Notes under the pieces: model-generated
What the model was told of the DNA's origin: nothing
What the model saw: only the letters and a program-made list of their open reading frames with translations
Database searches by the model: none
Shown: positions 54,047 through 64,000 of the stretch, piece by piece
How positions within the stretch are numbered: position 1 is the first letter of the stretch
How the letters are laid out: each line of letters starts with the position of its first letter
Source: Pegoplata infirma
Lineage: Eukaryota > Arthropoda > Insecta > Diptera > Anthomyiidae
Assembly: GCA_963921195.1 (NCBI GenBank)
Contig: OY992538.1
Span: 236,585,462-236,649,461, forward strand
DNA length: 64,000 nucleotides
Direction: 5' to 3'
Translations under genes and position numbers: made by a program

Positions 54047-54687
54047 GTGGCCTAACAAAAAATGCTGTATACGCAATTCTAAAATTTCTCCAATTTTCTA
54101 TAATTATGTAAATCCACAATGTTGCATTAACTAAAATGAATGAAAAGCCAGTATTTTTTTTTATTAAAAATAAATTTAAAAAATGTATGCCAGATTGTGT
54201 GAGAGTATTTTTTATTTGTTGTTAAATATTAAGGTGTTTTAAGCTTGTTTGTCGACTTAGTTTTTTTTTTTTTTTGACAAAGTGCTAGTAATTGATCACA
54301 GTTTGATTCAATGATAACGCCAACAACATTAATTTATTTTGACATTTTGGCTGTAATTTACAACAAAGTGTGTCTCTTAATGAAAAGGTTTCTATTCGGT
54401 TTGACTTGGAAATGCCTATAAATGTAATTTATTGATATTATTAATACACTCTACAAAATTATCATAAGACCAATAAACCACCAAAAGAAAAAAAAAAATA
54501 TTTTAAGTGTTGCTATTAATTTTGAATTTACGATTGATTATGTAGGCATATTAAGTTCAATCATAACATATTAAGATTACATAATTAAATGAGATGGCAT
54601 CAAGCCTTAAGTTATTTTAATCAGGTTAAATGGTAAATGATTTTTCAAAATTACGAAAAAAAAAAAAATTATGAACATTTTTTTTTA
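54047..54687. other. Intergenic, no gene seen
   Basis: AT-rich; ends at the TA target of the transposon at 54688. Confidence 0.5.
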
Positions 54688-55973
54688 AGGAGTGAGATCA
54701 TAAAAATGTTAACACACATAAAGTTAAATAAAAAACAGACTACTGAATTTTAAGACTTCAAACCAAATTTTTATTAAATAAAATTTAATACAAAATCATA
54801 ACAAAAAAACCGCATGGAACTCTAACCACTACGAACAAAGTTATCCACTTTTTCCGGAAACCCTCCCATTAAGGCTTTTATGGTAGTTTCTGTCACCTTT
54901 TTAGAGCAGGTGGTCCATCTACGTTTGAAATCTTGCATGTCCTGGGAGACCTTTTTTGTGCCCTTTAATTCTTTTTTAACAAGAGCCCAATATCTCTCCA
55001 CTGGCCTGAGCTCCGGGCAGTTTGGTGGATTTGCCTCTCTTGGTACAAAAACCACATTATTATCATTATACCACTCCAGCGCTTTCTTGCTGTAGTGACA
55101 AGATGCTAAATCGGGCCAAAAGTAAGTGGATACATTGTGCTGACTCAAGAACGGAAGAAGTCTCTTCTGCAAACACTCCTTGATATAAATTTCGCTGTTT
55201 ATAGAGCCAGATGTCACAAATGACTGGCTTCTTTGGCCGCAGCTACATATGGCTTGCCATACTAGGAATTTTTTGGGGAATTTCGTTTGCTTTTTTGACC
55301 GAAATTTTTCCGCAACATTTCCTCGAACATCGGAAACATAAAATTCTTGACCAGGGAGCTGCGCAAAATCAGCCAGGACATAAGTTTCGTCGTCCATTAC
55401 ACATTTTTTTATAAAATTTGATTTCAATTTTCTAGCTCTGGTTTTGGCCTCCAAATTTTTAAAAGCGTTTCTATCGGGAACTTTTTGAACTTTGTAGGAC
55501 TTTAGTCCCGCCTTACGTTTCACTTTACGTACAAAAAAGTCTGAGCATTGGGCTAACCGAGCTGTTTTTCTGCCAGATGTGTTAGGAGCTCTCTTAAGGA
55601 TGCTTTTAACTTTATATGCCTTACCAATGTTACGATAACCAGTCGTTGTTCCTGTTCCCGGCTTACTTTCAATTGTTAGGTGTTCCAGATACCTTACCAC
55701 TTTTGAAACTGTTTGGCGGCATACATTAGTTTCTTTGGCAATTTTTTTGTATGTCCATGTTTGGTTTTGTTGAAAATATTTAATTATTTTTGAACGCACT
55801 TTTCTTTCATCGTCCATTGTGTAAAAAATTGCAAATTAAAACTCATGATGTAAATTAATTTATTAACTGACATATTTTTAAAATGTAAACTGCCGAAAAA
55901 AAAAAAAAATTGGAAGCTTTACACCAAAGTTGTAGGCAAAAATGTGTGTTAACATTTTTATGATCTCACTCCT
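54688..55973 (-). mobile_element. Apparently intact Tc1/mariner (DD37E) transposon
   Basis: 1286 bp with 32-bp inverted repeats that are identical as far as I can read: AGGAGTGAGATCATAAAAAT, then GTTAACACACAT. TA duplications at 54686-54687 and 55974-55975. It contains one uninterrupted transposase (54822-55817). Identical ends plus an open frame suggest recent activity. Confidence 0.93.
54822..55817 (-). CDS. Tc1/mariner-superfamily transposase, DD37E type
   Basis: 331 aa, no frameshift. N-terminal helix-turn-helix: RSKIIKYFQQNQTWTYKKIA and CRQTVSKVVRYLEHL (about 8-47). A second basic HTH-like region follows, about 65-115 (KSILKRAPNTSGRKTARLAQ). Catalytic triad candidates: D143 in CVMDDETYV, D236 in YFWPDLASCHYS and E274 in PELRPVERYW. 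The 37 residues between D236 and E274 make it DD37E; the mosquito ITmD37E group has the same spacing. It cuts and pastes the surrounding element at TA sites. A 3' UTR of about 130 bp is inside the element. The start codon MDDERKVRSK lies about 155 bp from the right TIR. Confidence 0.93.
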   Translation of the reverse strand: MDDERKVRSKIIKYFQQNQTWTYKKIAKETNVCRQTVSKVVRYLEHLTIESKPGTGTTTGYRNIGKAYKVKSILKRAPNTSGRKTARLAQCSDFFVRKVKRKAGLKSYKVQKVPDRNAFKNLEAKTRARKLKSNFIKKCVMDDETYVLADFAQLPGQEFYVSDVRGNVAEKFRSKKQTKFPKKFLVWQAICSCGQRSQSFVTSGSINSEIYIKECLQKRLLPFLSQHNVSTYFWPDLASCHYSKKALEWYNDNNVVFVPREANPPNCPELRPVERYWALVKKELKGTKKVSQDMQDFKRRWTTCSKKVTETTIKALMGGFPEKVDNFVRSG

Positions 55974-55975
55974 TA

Positions 55976-56280
55976 ATAATTTTTTTTTAATTCAAAAAAA
56001 GTATTGAAAACAGTGCATATAAAAATAAAAAAAAATGTGGTAAAAAAAAATTGAGGACAAAAAAAAAATTTTATTAAAAAAATTTCATGGTGAATACCCC
56101 ATATATGGTATTACACTCCTAAATAGAAACATATGCAACAAAAAAGCATATTGTATTACCAAGGGTCAGACGAGGATCCAGCTCTTGGGTTTGGTGGGGG
56201 AATTTCTTTTTATTTCAATTTTTTTATTTTTTTTGCAGGTAACCTCAGATCGGATTTAAATCTGTAGTTTAGGTTTTTTA
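55976..56280. other. Intergenic, no gene seen
   Basis: Poly(A/T)-rich sequence. Confidence 0.4.
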
Positions 56281-57660
56281 GTGTTTACCTCTTTACTCAA
56301 AATAAATTCTCTGTCCAATCAGCAGAAAAATCGTCTAAAAAAATACACCGATTTTGAGCCATATGAGAAATCTGCTGATTTTAGCAGACGCGGTTTGCTG
56401 GAAAAAAATTTTTGGAAAAAATTTTCAATGATATTTTCACCGTTTTTCGGCGGGTGCGCAGAAGCACTATAAACATTTTCAAAAAATTAAAATTTTCACT
56501 TTTCTTTCTTAGATCACTCGAAAACTAACGCTCGGAGGGCTTTCAGGTCTTCGGCACGAATGTTCCTCTGGTTAAGGCCGACAATAATGATTTTGGCACT
56601 TTTGTCATAGCGGCACTATTTACCGAGATATACGCGATTGGAACTGAGAACGACTCAAAAAGTGATATTTTTTAGTGCTATTTTTTTATTCAAAGCTGCC
56701 AGATGCCAGAAAAATAGTTCTAATGGGTTTTGTAGAGGGCGCAAGTGACTACTCAAAAATTAAAAAAAATTGGTTTCACTTACCTTTCGTGAAAAATAGC
56801 CAAAGATAATGGTCGTAGAGCCTCGGGTTCAAAGGCGAACTTGTAGTCTGGACCTTTACCTATTTTTTGGTTCCGGTCCCGAGAGTTTTCTAAATTCTAA
56901 AAATGGAAAAACTGTTTTTTAGTGCTATTTTTAATTTTCTGGGGAAACTACAAGACCTCCGATGTCGGGCCTCGAGAAGAATTTGTAGCCTAATCTTTTA
57001 CCTATCCGCAGTTAAGCGATTCATGAAAATCTGGCAGCTTTGAATAAAAAATAGCACTTTTTGAGTCGTTCTCAATTCCAATCGCGCATATCTCGGTAAA
57101 TAGTGCCGCTATGACAAAAGTGCCAAAAGCGTTATTGTCGGCCTTAGTTTTCGAGTTATCTGAGAAAGAAAAGTGAAAATTGTTATTTTTTGAAAATATT
57201 TATAGTGCTTAAGCGCACTCGCCGAAAAACGGTGAAAATATCATTGCATCTTTCTCAAAAACACGATCGTCTTCGTTTTTACGTCCTCTACAAGATCCTC
57301 AAAGGCCCCGAGGTCGTCAGAATTTTTTACAAATAGCGTTTTTTTGGTTCAAATGAAAAAAGAAAAAAATCCCTATTTTTGCTAAAAATAGCTTTTGCGC
57401 GAACTCGTACATCTCGGTAAATACGACAGATACGAAAAAGTGCCAAAAAAGTAGATGCGCAATAAGATAAGCTACAATTTTGTCGAAGACATAAAAACGA
57501 TCCAAGCTATAGTTGTCGAGATATCGGTGAAAATGTAATATTTAAGGGTGTCGTTTTTTTGACGAAAATTGCTAAAAATAACCAAAAATCTGCTGAAAAT
57601 ACACCGATTTTAATCCATATGAGATATCTGCTGATTTTAGCAGACGCGGTTTGCTAAAAA
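56281..57660. repeat. Foldback flanked by direct repeats
   Basis: Direct repeats (ATACACCGATTTTnAnCCATA ... GCTGATTTTAGCAGACGCGG) lie at about 56342-56400 and 57599-57655. Between them is a foldback: GCCGACAATAATGA..., TTACCGAGATATACGCGATT and GACTCAAAAAGTG at 56575-56670 pair with 57040-57150. CGAAAAACGGTGAAAATATC near 57223 is complementary to about 56434-56453. It is probably a non-autonomous element carrying a duplication. Confidence 0.65.
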
Positions 57661-59001
57661 TCTGTCTTGATTATCTAGGTGAAATCAGCAGAGAAATCTG
57701 TCGAGACAACAGAAAAATCTGCATGAAAAAACTTAAGAACATTTTCTAAGTTTTTTTTGAAGTGTTAATTATTAATAACTGAATTTTTATTTAGTTCGGT
57801 TTAAGTCCATATTAATTATTTCTGAGAAATAATAATTGTTGTACAATGAGAAAATCTGAAAAAAATTAAGTGACAACACAGGCTAAGTGGAGATGTCGAC
57901 AGCTTTCGGAAGATGCCACCCTTCCATCATCAGCACTCCTTCGATTGCCACACACTTAATGTGTGTCAGATTAAAATTAGACATTTAAATGAAACTTTTG
58001 AAGAAATTAAGAATTGGAATTACTCCTCTTTGTGTTGAATAACCCCTTTTCACCATTAATTCGTGTTGTATTCATTTGGCAGAAACTTAATCCATCTTAA
58101 CTTTTAACAGAGTTGTATTTTTCCCATTGTTAACCCTTAGTAGGACTTTTCAAATCTTGAAAAATGTCCGTTAGGTTTGAATTTTTGTTTCATATTTCTA
58201 ATTCTTAGAAATATTACTAAATTGCAATGTACCTTATGAGTTGTGTATTAATTGTGTTTATATATTGTTGGACTGTATATTTTATAACTGAATTTTTATT
58301 GTTAATTATTTTTAAATTGTACTGTTTTCCAAGAATAAAATTTTCTATGTTTTTTTTAAGATATTCGCGTTCGACATTTTTGCGTGGAAAAAATTTTCAA
58401 ACACCAATATCTCTAAAACGGAAAATGCCAGAAAAATTTGGATTGCATTGGTTTTTGACTTTTTAACAGCAAATATCTCAAAAACGTACGTGCTAAAAAA
58501 AAAAGGATGGCAGATTTGGATTCAGGAGAGCAAAATCTATAAGAATCAGTTGGATATTTTACGGGAGGTTTTTAAAGTTGAACAGTGTAATTATTTAGCT
58601 ACAACTCAAAAACAGGATCAGCTAGGACTTTCTTGTTAACGATTTTAAAAGTTCAAAATAAAGAGGAGTGAAATGCCATTAGCAGATTTTCTCACCATTT
58701 TAACACCACTAAAACTTGCTCTGCTCGAAGAGAGGTGTGTATTAGTACCTCTTTTTAATATGAAAAAATTATTAATAAATTATATCCCAATAAATGGAAT
58801 ATCTTAAAATGCAAAACGGAACTACATAGTTTCGACAAGGCATTAACTTTAAGATTTGCCAAATAATTTGCAAAAAATTCGAATTTTTAAAATTGGACTT
58901 TTTGCCCCTTAGGCTGCCTCAACGTGCAGTGTGCTTATTTTAAATTTACTTAATTTTAATTTAATTAATTTTTTATTTCCAATTTTGTTTTTGTTTCATA
59001 A
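57661..59001. other. Non-coding, no gene seen
   Basis: Short frames at 58227-58466 and 58448-58639 have no domain features or splice context. AAATATCTCAAAAACG / AATATCTCTAAAACGG (about 58408, 58470) look like pieces of a dispersed repeat. Confidence 0.35.
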
Positions 59002-59428
59002 TAGTACTACATTCACACTCAGCTCGAAACCTCGTTGAAAGTACGTACTTTCATTTTGAAAACATAACCGTTCACACACGAAATTTTTGACGGTTATCAC
59101 GTTTTCGAAAATTACCGAATAAAATTTGCGAACATACCGACATTAATCGCACACAATTAATTAATTTTCGCACTTATTTACAATAATTTATGTAAATCTT
59201 TTGATTTAATGCTATTTTTTTATGAAAATATTTAAATATTTTTATTTTTTATTTTTGACACTTTCTTTAATTTATTTTTTTATGAAATTTAAGAGCTTTC
59301 GAACGTACTTTCGTTGAAAATTCATAACAAAAAGTTTTTAATTTGTATGGGAAAACACGTACTTTCAAATGAGGTTTGAGGCGAAACCTCGTTAAACGGG
59401 CTTTCGATGCCAATGTGAATGCACTATA
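59002..59428. mobile_element. MITE of about 430 bp with GAAAGTACG arms
   Basis: TAGTACTACATTCACACTCA at the left and CAATGTGAATGCACTATA at the right. Inner arms CGAAACCTCGTTGAAAGTAC and CGTACTTTCAAATGAGGTTT pair. No coding capacity. Confidence 0.65.
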
Positions 59429-59899
59429 AGATATTTAAAATTAAAGAATTCTTTTTTGTAGAATTTAAAGACTTCATAAGATTTTTGTAAAAAAAAACAA
59501 TTTTTGGTTAAATTCATTATTGATGCAAAATTGATCTTCTTTTAACTGCTGCGCTCTGGGTTGCATTCGCTCTAGATTAATTTACCCTAGATTCTACATA
59601 TTTTGAATACATTTATTGCTGTGTTAAAATTTATTGTTAAAGAATTGATTTATTATGTTTTACCTTATTCCTATGAATGCCAAATATAAAATATTGCTCC
59701 ATTATGATTATGTCTTCTTTTTTTTCATTTTTATAATTATAACTAAAAACTCTAGTTTAAATTGATCTTCAATGATCGGAGGGTAAAAATATGTATATAT
59801 GGAGCCAGTGGCAATCTTAATAATATAAAACAGCGATTCTCAAATTGTGAAATTAATTTTTTATAATTAAACTGATCAAATAATCATAACCAAATAAGG

Positions 59900-60235
59900 C
59901 TGGATTACTCAATTCACCGTTATAAAATAACTCTCCGTTAAACTTAACATTTTCATACAAATTTTCACATAAGGCGCCACGCCTACAAAAGGGGACGGGC
60001 AAAAAAAGTAGATTTTTTAGTCCCGATATTTCGATGCGTTACACGCGGAATGACAAAGTGAGTATAATGAAAAAAATGCCTGCGATTTTTGAGCTCTTGC
60101 CCAAAACAATAAGGGCGGATTACTCAATGAAAAGTTAGCTGCTAACTGCCGATTTAACGGAGTCTTATATCAAAATTTGTATGAAAAAGTTAAATTTAAC
60201 GGAAAGTTATTTTACAACGGAGCATTGAGTAAACA
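59900..60235. repeat. Two partial copies of the 8264-type MITE in opposite orientation
   Basis: 59900-59973 (GGCTGGATTACTCAATTCAC, after TAA) and 60110-60235 (GGGCGGATTACTCAATGAAA) flank a piece of DINE-type sequence (GATGCGTTACACGCGGAATG, 60032-60066). Confidence 0.65.
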
Positions 60236-61485
60236 TATATTTTTTCCAAAATTTTAAAAATATCATTTTTTGAGATATAGCTCTCCAAAAATTAAGGTTA
60301 AAATCAATGACATTTGACCTTTTTCAAAAAAAATTTGGGAACGCCATTTTAAAGGCTGTCTCATTACCTATTATTTGTTATCTTTTTTTTTATCTCAGAA
60401 CAGTTTTGTCAAATACTTATATACGATTTTGCAAATTTTCAAGGCCCCATATCTCGGGAAGAAAAACTACCAGAGTCCAAAATTTTGGCGCTATAAAATA
60501 ATGTAAGGGCCCAACTATATTCCAAGTTTCATCAAATTAGAAAGGGGTATGGTCAAATATGCTACTTTTTTCGGTTGAATTGAGGTGTTTTAACTCTATA
60601 GTATTTTTTGTTTTTTGAAATCGGTACTAGTATAAGAACCAGGAATACCGGTATTTCCGGGAATATATCTAGAATCGGGAAACCGGTACCAGAACCGCGA
60701 ATACCGGTATTCACGGGAATACCGAGAACCGGGAAATGAGGGGCACTAGTTTGGACGCACCAGGGGTCCCTAAAGTAGGCCATTTTAAGTATACAAAAAC
60801 CTTAAATAAATTTTTAATTGGATTTCATGGGTATTGAAAGTGTAGAAAACAAAGTATATAGCATAAAAAAAAAAAAAAATGATTGTGAATCACTGTTCAA
60901 AAAGCCCATTAAATAAAGTGTTTAGGTATAAATGGTATCAATGTTCGATTGTTAATCAGGATTAGTCTAAAATAATGTTGACAGTGTACAAAATAGCGTT
61001 GGCATCGTACGCAAGCTTTAAGGTATTTATATTTTATATATATTTTTTGGTATTTTAAGTCATCGTTGTTATTCTTAAACCACCTGGTAAGCTGAACATA
61101 ATAAGCCGCTTCATTTTTAAACAATTCCATTTCAGCAACTGTTAAAAAATGGTTTTTGGAATTTATCTCCCGCTGATTTTCAGAGTATTGGAAGTTTATA
61201 TTTCGCACTTAAATGAAGTTATCATTGACTTAACAAAAGAATTTTAATATACTTTTTTTTTTTTTTTTTTTTTTGTAAAAGGTATCGTTGTCATCAGGGT
61301 CGTGGAAAGAGGCGGGAATCTAGGAGAGGTTAATAAAAACAGTTTAAAATTATATAGGTTGTCACAAATAAATTGGGTTGGCATATACCACACAGAGGCA
61401 GTGACAGTTTGTGTTTTAAGCCCTCAAATCATTTCAGAATTTGAAAATCTAAATTTTTTTTCAAAGAATATTTTTTAAATGCATA
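60236..61485. other. Otherwise featureless stretch
   Basis: 60625-60745 contains a short cluster of GAATACCGGTATT / GGGAATACCG motifs in both orientations. A T-tract of about 25 lies at 61250-61274. No supported gene. Confidence 0.4.
60909..61208 (-). CDS. Unrecognised 99-codon frame
   Basis: Minus-strand frame beginning at a GTG (MRNINFQYSENQREINSKNH if initiated there), with a less AT-driven middle part, AEMELFKNEAAYYVQLTRWF. No family recognised, no upstream ATG, no splice context. It could be an exon or transposon fragment; chance is possible. Confidence 0.15.
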   Translation of the reverse strand: MRNINFQYSENQREINSKNHFLTVAEMELFKNEAAYYVQLTRWFKNNNDDLKYQKIYIKYKYLKACVRCQRYFVHCQHYFRLILINNRTLIPFIPKHFI

Positions 61486-62258
61486 CACAGAACAAATTTT
61501 GTACATAAATAGAATGAATTGCGTACATTAATTTCAGTTCAAACTGTGTATGCATAAATTCATAATATTTATGTACGTGTTTTAATTTTTAAATTTCAAA
61601 AAAAAAAAATCAAACAGGTTAGTTTAAAATAAAAAAATAAATTGTCAAATTTTTTGGTGTATTTTTTTTGTTGAAAAAAGAAGAATCCTCTAATTTGAAT
61701 CCTCTAACATGGAAGAATCCTTTAACATGGAAGATGAAAGGGTAAGTGCAATGTGTTTGAATAAATATGTATGTATTGTATACTTCCATTTATTAAGAGC
61801 ATTTTGTTTAACATCTTTTTAGATATCCCGTCAACAAGAATGACCTGATGCATACAAAATCCCTATTTATCTTCTGCTACACATTTCCAAGCATGATAAA
61901 TTTAAAGTTCAAACTATTCCATTAGAAGACAAAGCTGGCGATTACGCGAATTAATGGTTTTATTTCATTTTTACATAAATTTTTTGTAAGTTTCCAATAA
62001 ATAAATAAAACTAGAAAAAAATCATCTTATGTGATGCCAAATTACGAATGTTTATGTTTTTGATATTATGGTCCACCAAATTATTCATAAATTACAAAAA
62101 ATTTCCAAAATTTAACACAAAAATCGTCAAAAATTTGTTCATAATATGTATGAACAAATTAATACTGTTAATAAAAAATTGTTGGGAAAAAAAAATAATG
62201 TTAAATTCATACAGTGTATGAACAAAATCATTCTGTACATGAAAAAGTTTTTTCTGTG
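61486..62258. mobile_element. CACAGAAC-tipped TIR element J, TA duplication
   Basis: CACAGAACAAATTTTGTACA at the left and TGTACATGAAAAAGTTTTTT, then CTGTG at the right; TA on both sides. It includes a small spliceable-looking frame (61709-61741, MEESFNMEDER, then GTAAGT; acceptor TTTTTAG at about 61822) that ends after five codons. No transposase remains. Confidence 0.7.
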
Positions 62259-62602
62259 TAGAGACTGCAGAAAGACAGAGAGACTGTCAGCACGTACCAC
62301 AGTACATGAGTAGTAGTATCACAGAGTTGCATCTGATGGGTGTAAGTATTAGTGACAGCACACGGTGTAACTTTTGACGTTTCATACAAAACATAAACAA
62401 ACATCATAAATACATGCACAAAAGCTCACACGTACAGGCACACGTATACTAGGCAGCGATGATCATTCTGTACTAAAAACCATGCCACCATATTGGAAAG
62501 TACGCAATTAGCACCAGTGTTTGCCTACTAGTCTGTACTGTGGCACGTACTAATACATACTCGACATAAGTGATAGGTGCAAAAATAAAAGTAGTCCTTT
62601 AC

Positions 62603-63560
62603 CACAGACTAAATACAGACTCGACAGTAGAGTTTCATAAGAAAAAATGGGGAAAAACTAAGCGATTTTAGGAGAAAACACAGCGGTTTTTACTCCGTTT
62701 TACGCTAACATGGCAACACTTTCTACGACTTAGGACCCTGCAAACATTAGGGCGATATATCGCCGAAAAGATATTGCGGCGATACGAAAATTTATCATTT
62801 CAATAAAAAATCAAAGTAGTATTTTTATTATATCGCCGTTTTCTCATACGAACGATATTTTGGCGATAAACAAAAAAAAAATATTGAAAATTTTTATTTC
62901 TTTGTCAATTTAAAATAAAAAAATTTATCAAGCACAACAAGAAATCTTTGAAAGAATATAAATTTGGCCGAAAAACACAAATGTGCTTTCAAAGATAAAA
63001 TAAAAAATTCAGCGAATGTTGCGGATACATTTTTTAGGTGAATGTAAATGTTTTAAGTCCTGTTAACATGACCAAAATAGGAATGAAAAAAAATAATGTC
63101 TTTTTTTAGCTTCAGGGAATCGATATAGCTGTATCGTCGATTTATCATTTTGGTGATACTCCGGCGATACATACAAATCTTTTATTTTTCGTTTATACGA
63201 TTATCTGGCGATATTGCCCTTTTATCGCCAAGGCGAATCGTTTTCGTATCGCCGGGATGTATTGCCGTCGGGTAACAGTTTCTCCCGAAAGGTGTATCGC
63301 CGGCGATACGAATTCGATAATTGCCGCAATAACATTTATCGTATCGGTAATACAACCGGCGAATCGATGTCGTATCGTTTTGTTTGCAGGGGAGTGAGTG
63401 AAACAACAAAAACCGATCTGGCATCCATTTTTCTTATGACGCGTTATATCAGTTTTCTCTTTCTAACCTAATTCGTAGAATAATTTGAAAATATTAACCA
63501 TATGGTTAAAGAATACTTTTTTGACACCTGTCACTTATGTCGAGTCTGTATTAGTCTGTG
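62603..63560. mobile_element. P-superfamily-like MITE D, copy 2 (7-bp duplication)
   Basis: CACAGACTAAATACAGACTC ... GAGTCTGTATTAGTCTGTG, flanked by CCTTTAC on both sides (62596-62602, 63561-63567). Without the nested E element it is about 300 bp and very similar to copy 1. Confidence 0.8.
62736..63391. mobile_element. E-family element, copy 2, packed with GGCGATA motifs
   Basis: CCCTGCAAAC / GTTTGCAGGG tips; flanking GA (or GGA) duplicated. D copy 1 has the unoccupied site CTTAGGAGTGAGTG. GGCGATA/TATCGCC heptamers recur at both ends, in both orientations. No coding frame with recognisable motifs. Confidence 0.8.
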
Positions 63561-63567
63561 CCTTTAC

Positions 63568-63720
63568 CATATGGTTAATTTTTTCAAATTATTCTACGAA
63601 TTAGGTTAGAAAGAGAAAGCTAGATGCCAGATCGGTTTTTATTGTTTCACTCACTCCTAAGTCATAGAAAGTGTTGCCATGTTAGCTTAAAACTAGCTAC
63701 TACTAAACCCGCTATCTTTT
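63568..63720 (-). mobile_element. Inverted partial D element beside copy 2
   Basis: CATATGGTTAATTTTTTCAA ... TTAGGTTAGAAAGAGAAAGC ... GATCGGTTTTTATTGTTTCA ... GTGTTGCCATGTTAGC is the reverse complement of D interior sequence. Together with copy 2 it forms a head-to-head pair. Confidence 0.7.
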
Positions 63721-64000
63721 CTCCTAGAATTGTTTAGTTTTTACCATAGGGGTGAAACGAATAAGTTTCGCACATGTGTATGTATTAGTGACGGCACGCG
63801 CGTGTAACTTTTGACGTTTCATACAAAACGTAAACAACCCAGCAAAAACTAGGTAATGAGTACCCATTCCCAATTGGATTACCTGGTAATGAGTACTAAT
63901 TACTCGCTGCGTTACTTTATACCCCAAAAAAGGCCTTACTTTTAACTTACGATGTAAATGATTTGCAATCTGAATTTTCATAAAAATATATAAAAAACAA
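63721..64000. other. Window end, start of another inverted repeat
   Basis: AGGTAATGAGTACCCATTCC and ATTACCTGGTAATGAGTACT (63850-63905) repeat a TAATGAGTAC motif. The motif GTAACTTTTGACGTTTCATA (63805) also occurs at 62368. No gene. Confidence 0.35.

Noticed and set aside
61709..61843. Small two-exon gene MEESFNMEDER / ISRQQE
   Set aside because: Ends after a few codons of the second exon and sits in a TIR element; at best a relic of a transposase first exon.

Overview
The window is nuclear DNA of a higher (schizophoran) fly. The base composition is strongly AT-rich, the introns have dipteran GT..AG signals, and every recognisable host protein is closest in my memory to Drosophila. Long TE-filled introns and abundant DINE-1/mini-me-like repeats with GTCY runs suggest a calyptrate (blow fly, flesh fly, house fly type) rather than Drosophila itself; that last step is inference.

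Host genes, left to right: the last two exons of a WDR47-like WD40 protein (+, 2058-2562); the complete 8-exon Gs alpha gene (-, 8663-13953, 382 aa) with a leader exon to 14044 that is open in frame with the protein; ribosomal protein L11 (+, 31939-36697, 4 exons, 189 aa); TBPH, the fly TDP-43 (-, 39692-46027, 5-6 exons, 531 or 559 aa depending on a 61-nt terminal intron); and DRC1, a ciliary nexin-dynein regulatory complex subunit (+, 47398-51791, 8 exons, 696 aa). WDR47 and Gs alpha are convergent, Gs alpha and RpL11 divergent, RpL11 and TBPH convergent, TBPH and DRC1 head to head. They are unrelated housekeeping, neuronal or ciliary functions and do not form a pathway.

Most of the rest is transposon-derived. 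2.5-8.6 kb: a dead mariner split by a CGAGGG-tipped element that itself carries a CACTG-ended, internally palindromic element. 10.1-13.6 kb (Gs alpha intron 1): a composite repeat with a foldback and a second CGAGGG-tipped element. 15-18 kb: foldbacks and short TIR elements. 19-31.8 kb: a deep nest of MITEs, a hAT element, a LINE tail and a palindromic minisatellite, reaching to about 150 bp from the RpL11 start codon. 33-39 kb: a hAT element with an 8-bp duplication in RpL11 intron 3, Tourist-like MITEs and foldbacks. 40-45 kb (TBPH introns): DINE copies, a LINE remnant and a TATCGCC-rich element. 51.9-54.0 kb: a 21-bp minisatellite foldback beside a copia gag fragment. 54.7-56.0 kb: an apparently intact Tc1/mariner (DD37E) element. 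56-64 kb: foldbacks, MITEs and a second P-superfamily-like element with a nested insertion.

The most informative features are not new pathways but (1) an in-frame open extension upstream of the Gs alpha ATG, (2) a small terminal intron that switches the TBPH C-terminus, (3) an intact DD37E transposon, and (4) several repeat families whose target-site duplications can be read directly, because unoccupied copies of the same sites are present in this window. No bacterial, plasmid, phage or CRISPR features were seen, and I recognised no tRNA or rRNA gene by eye.
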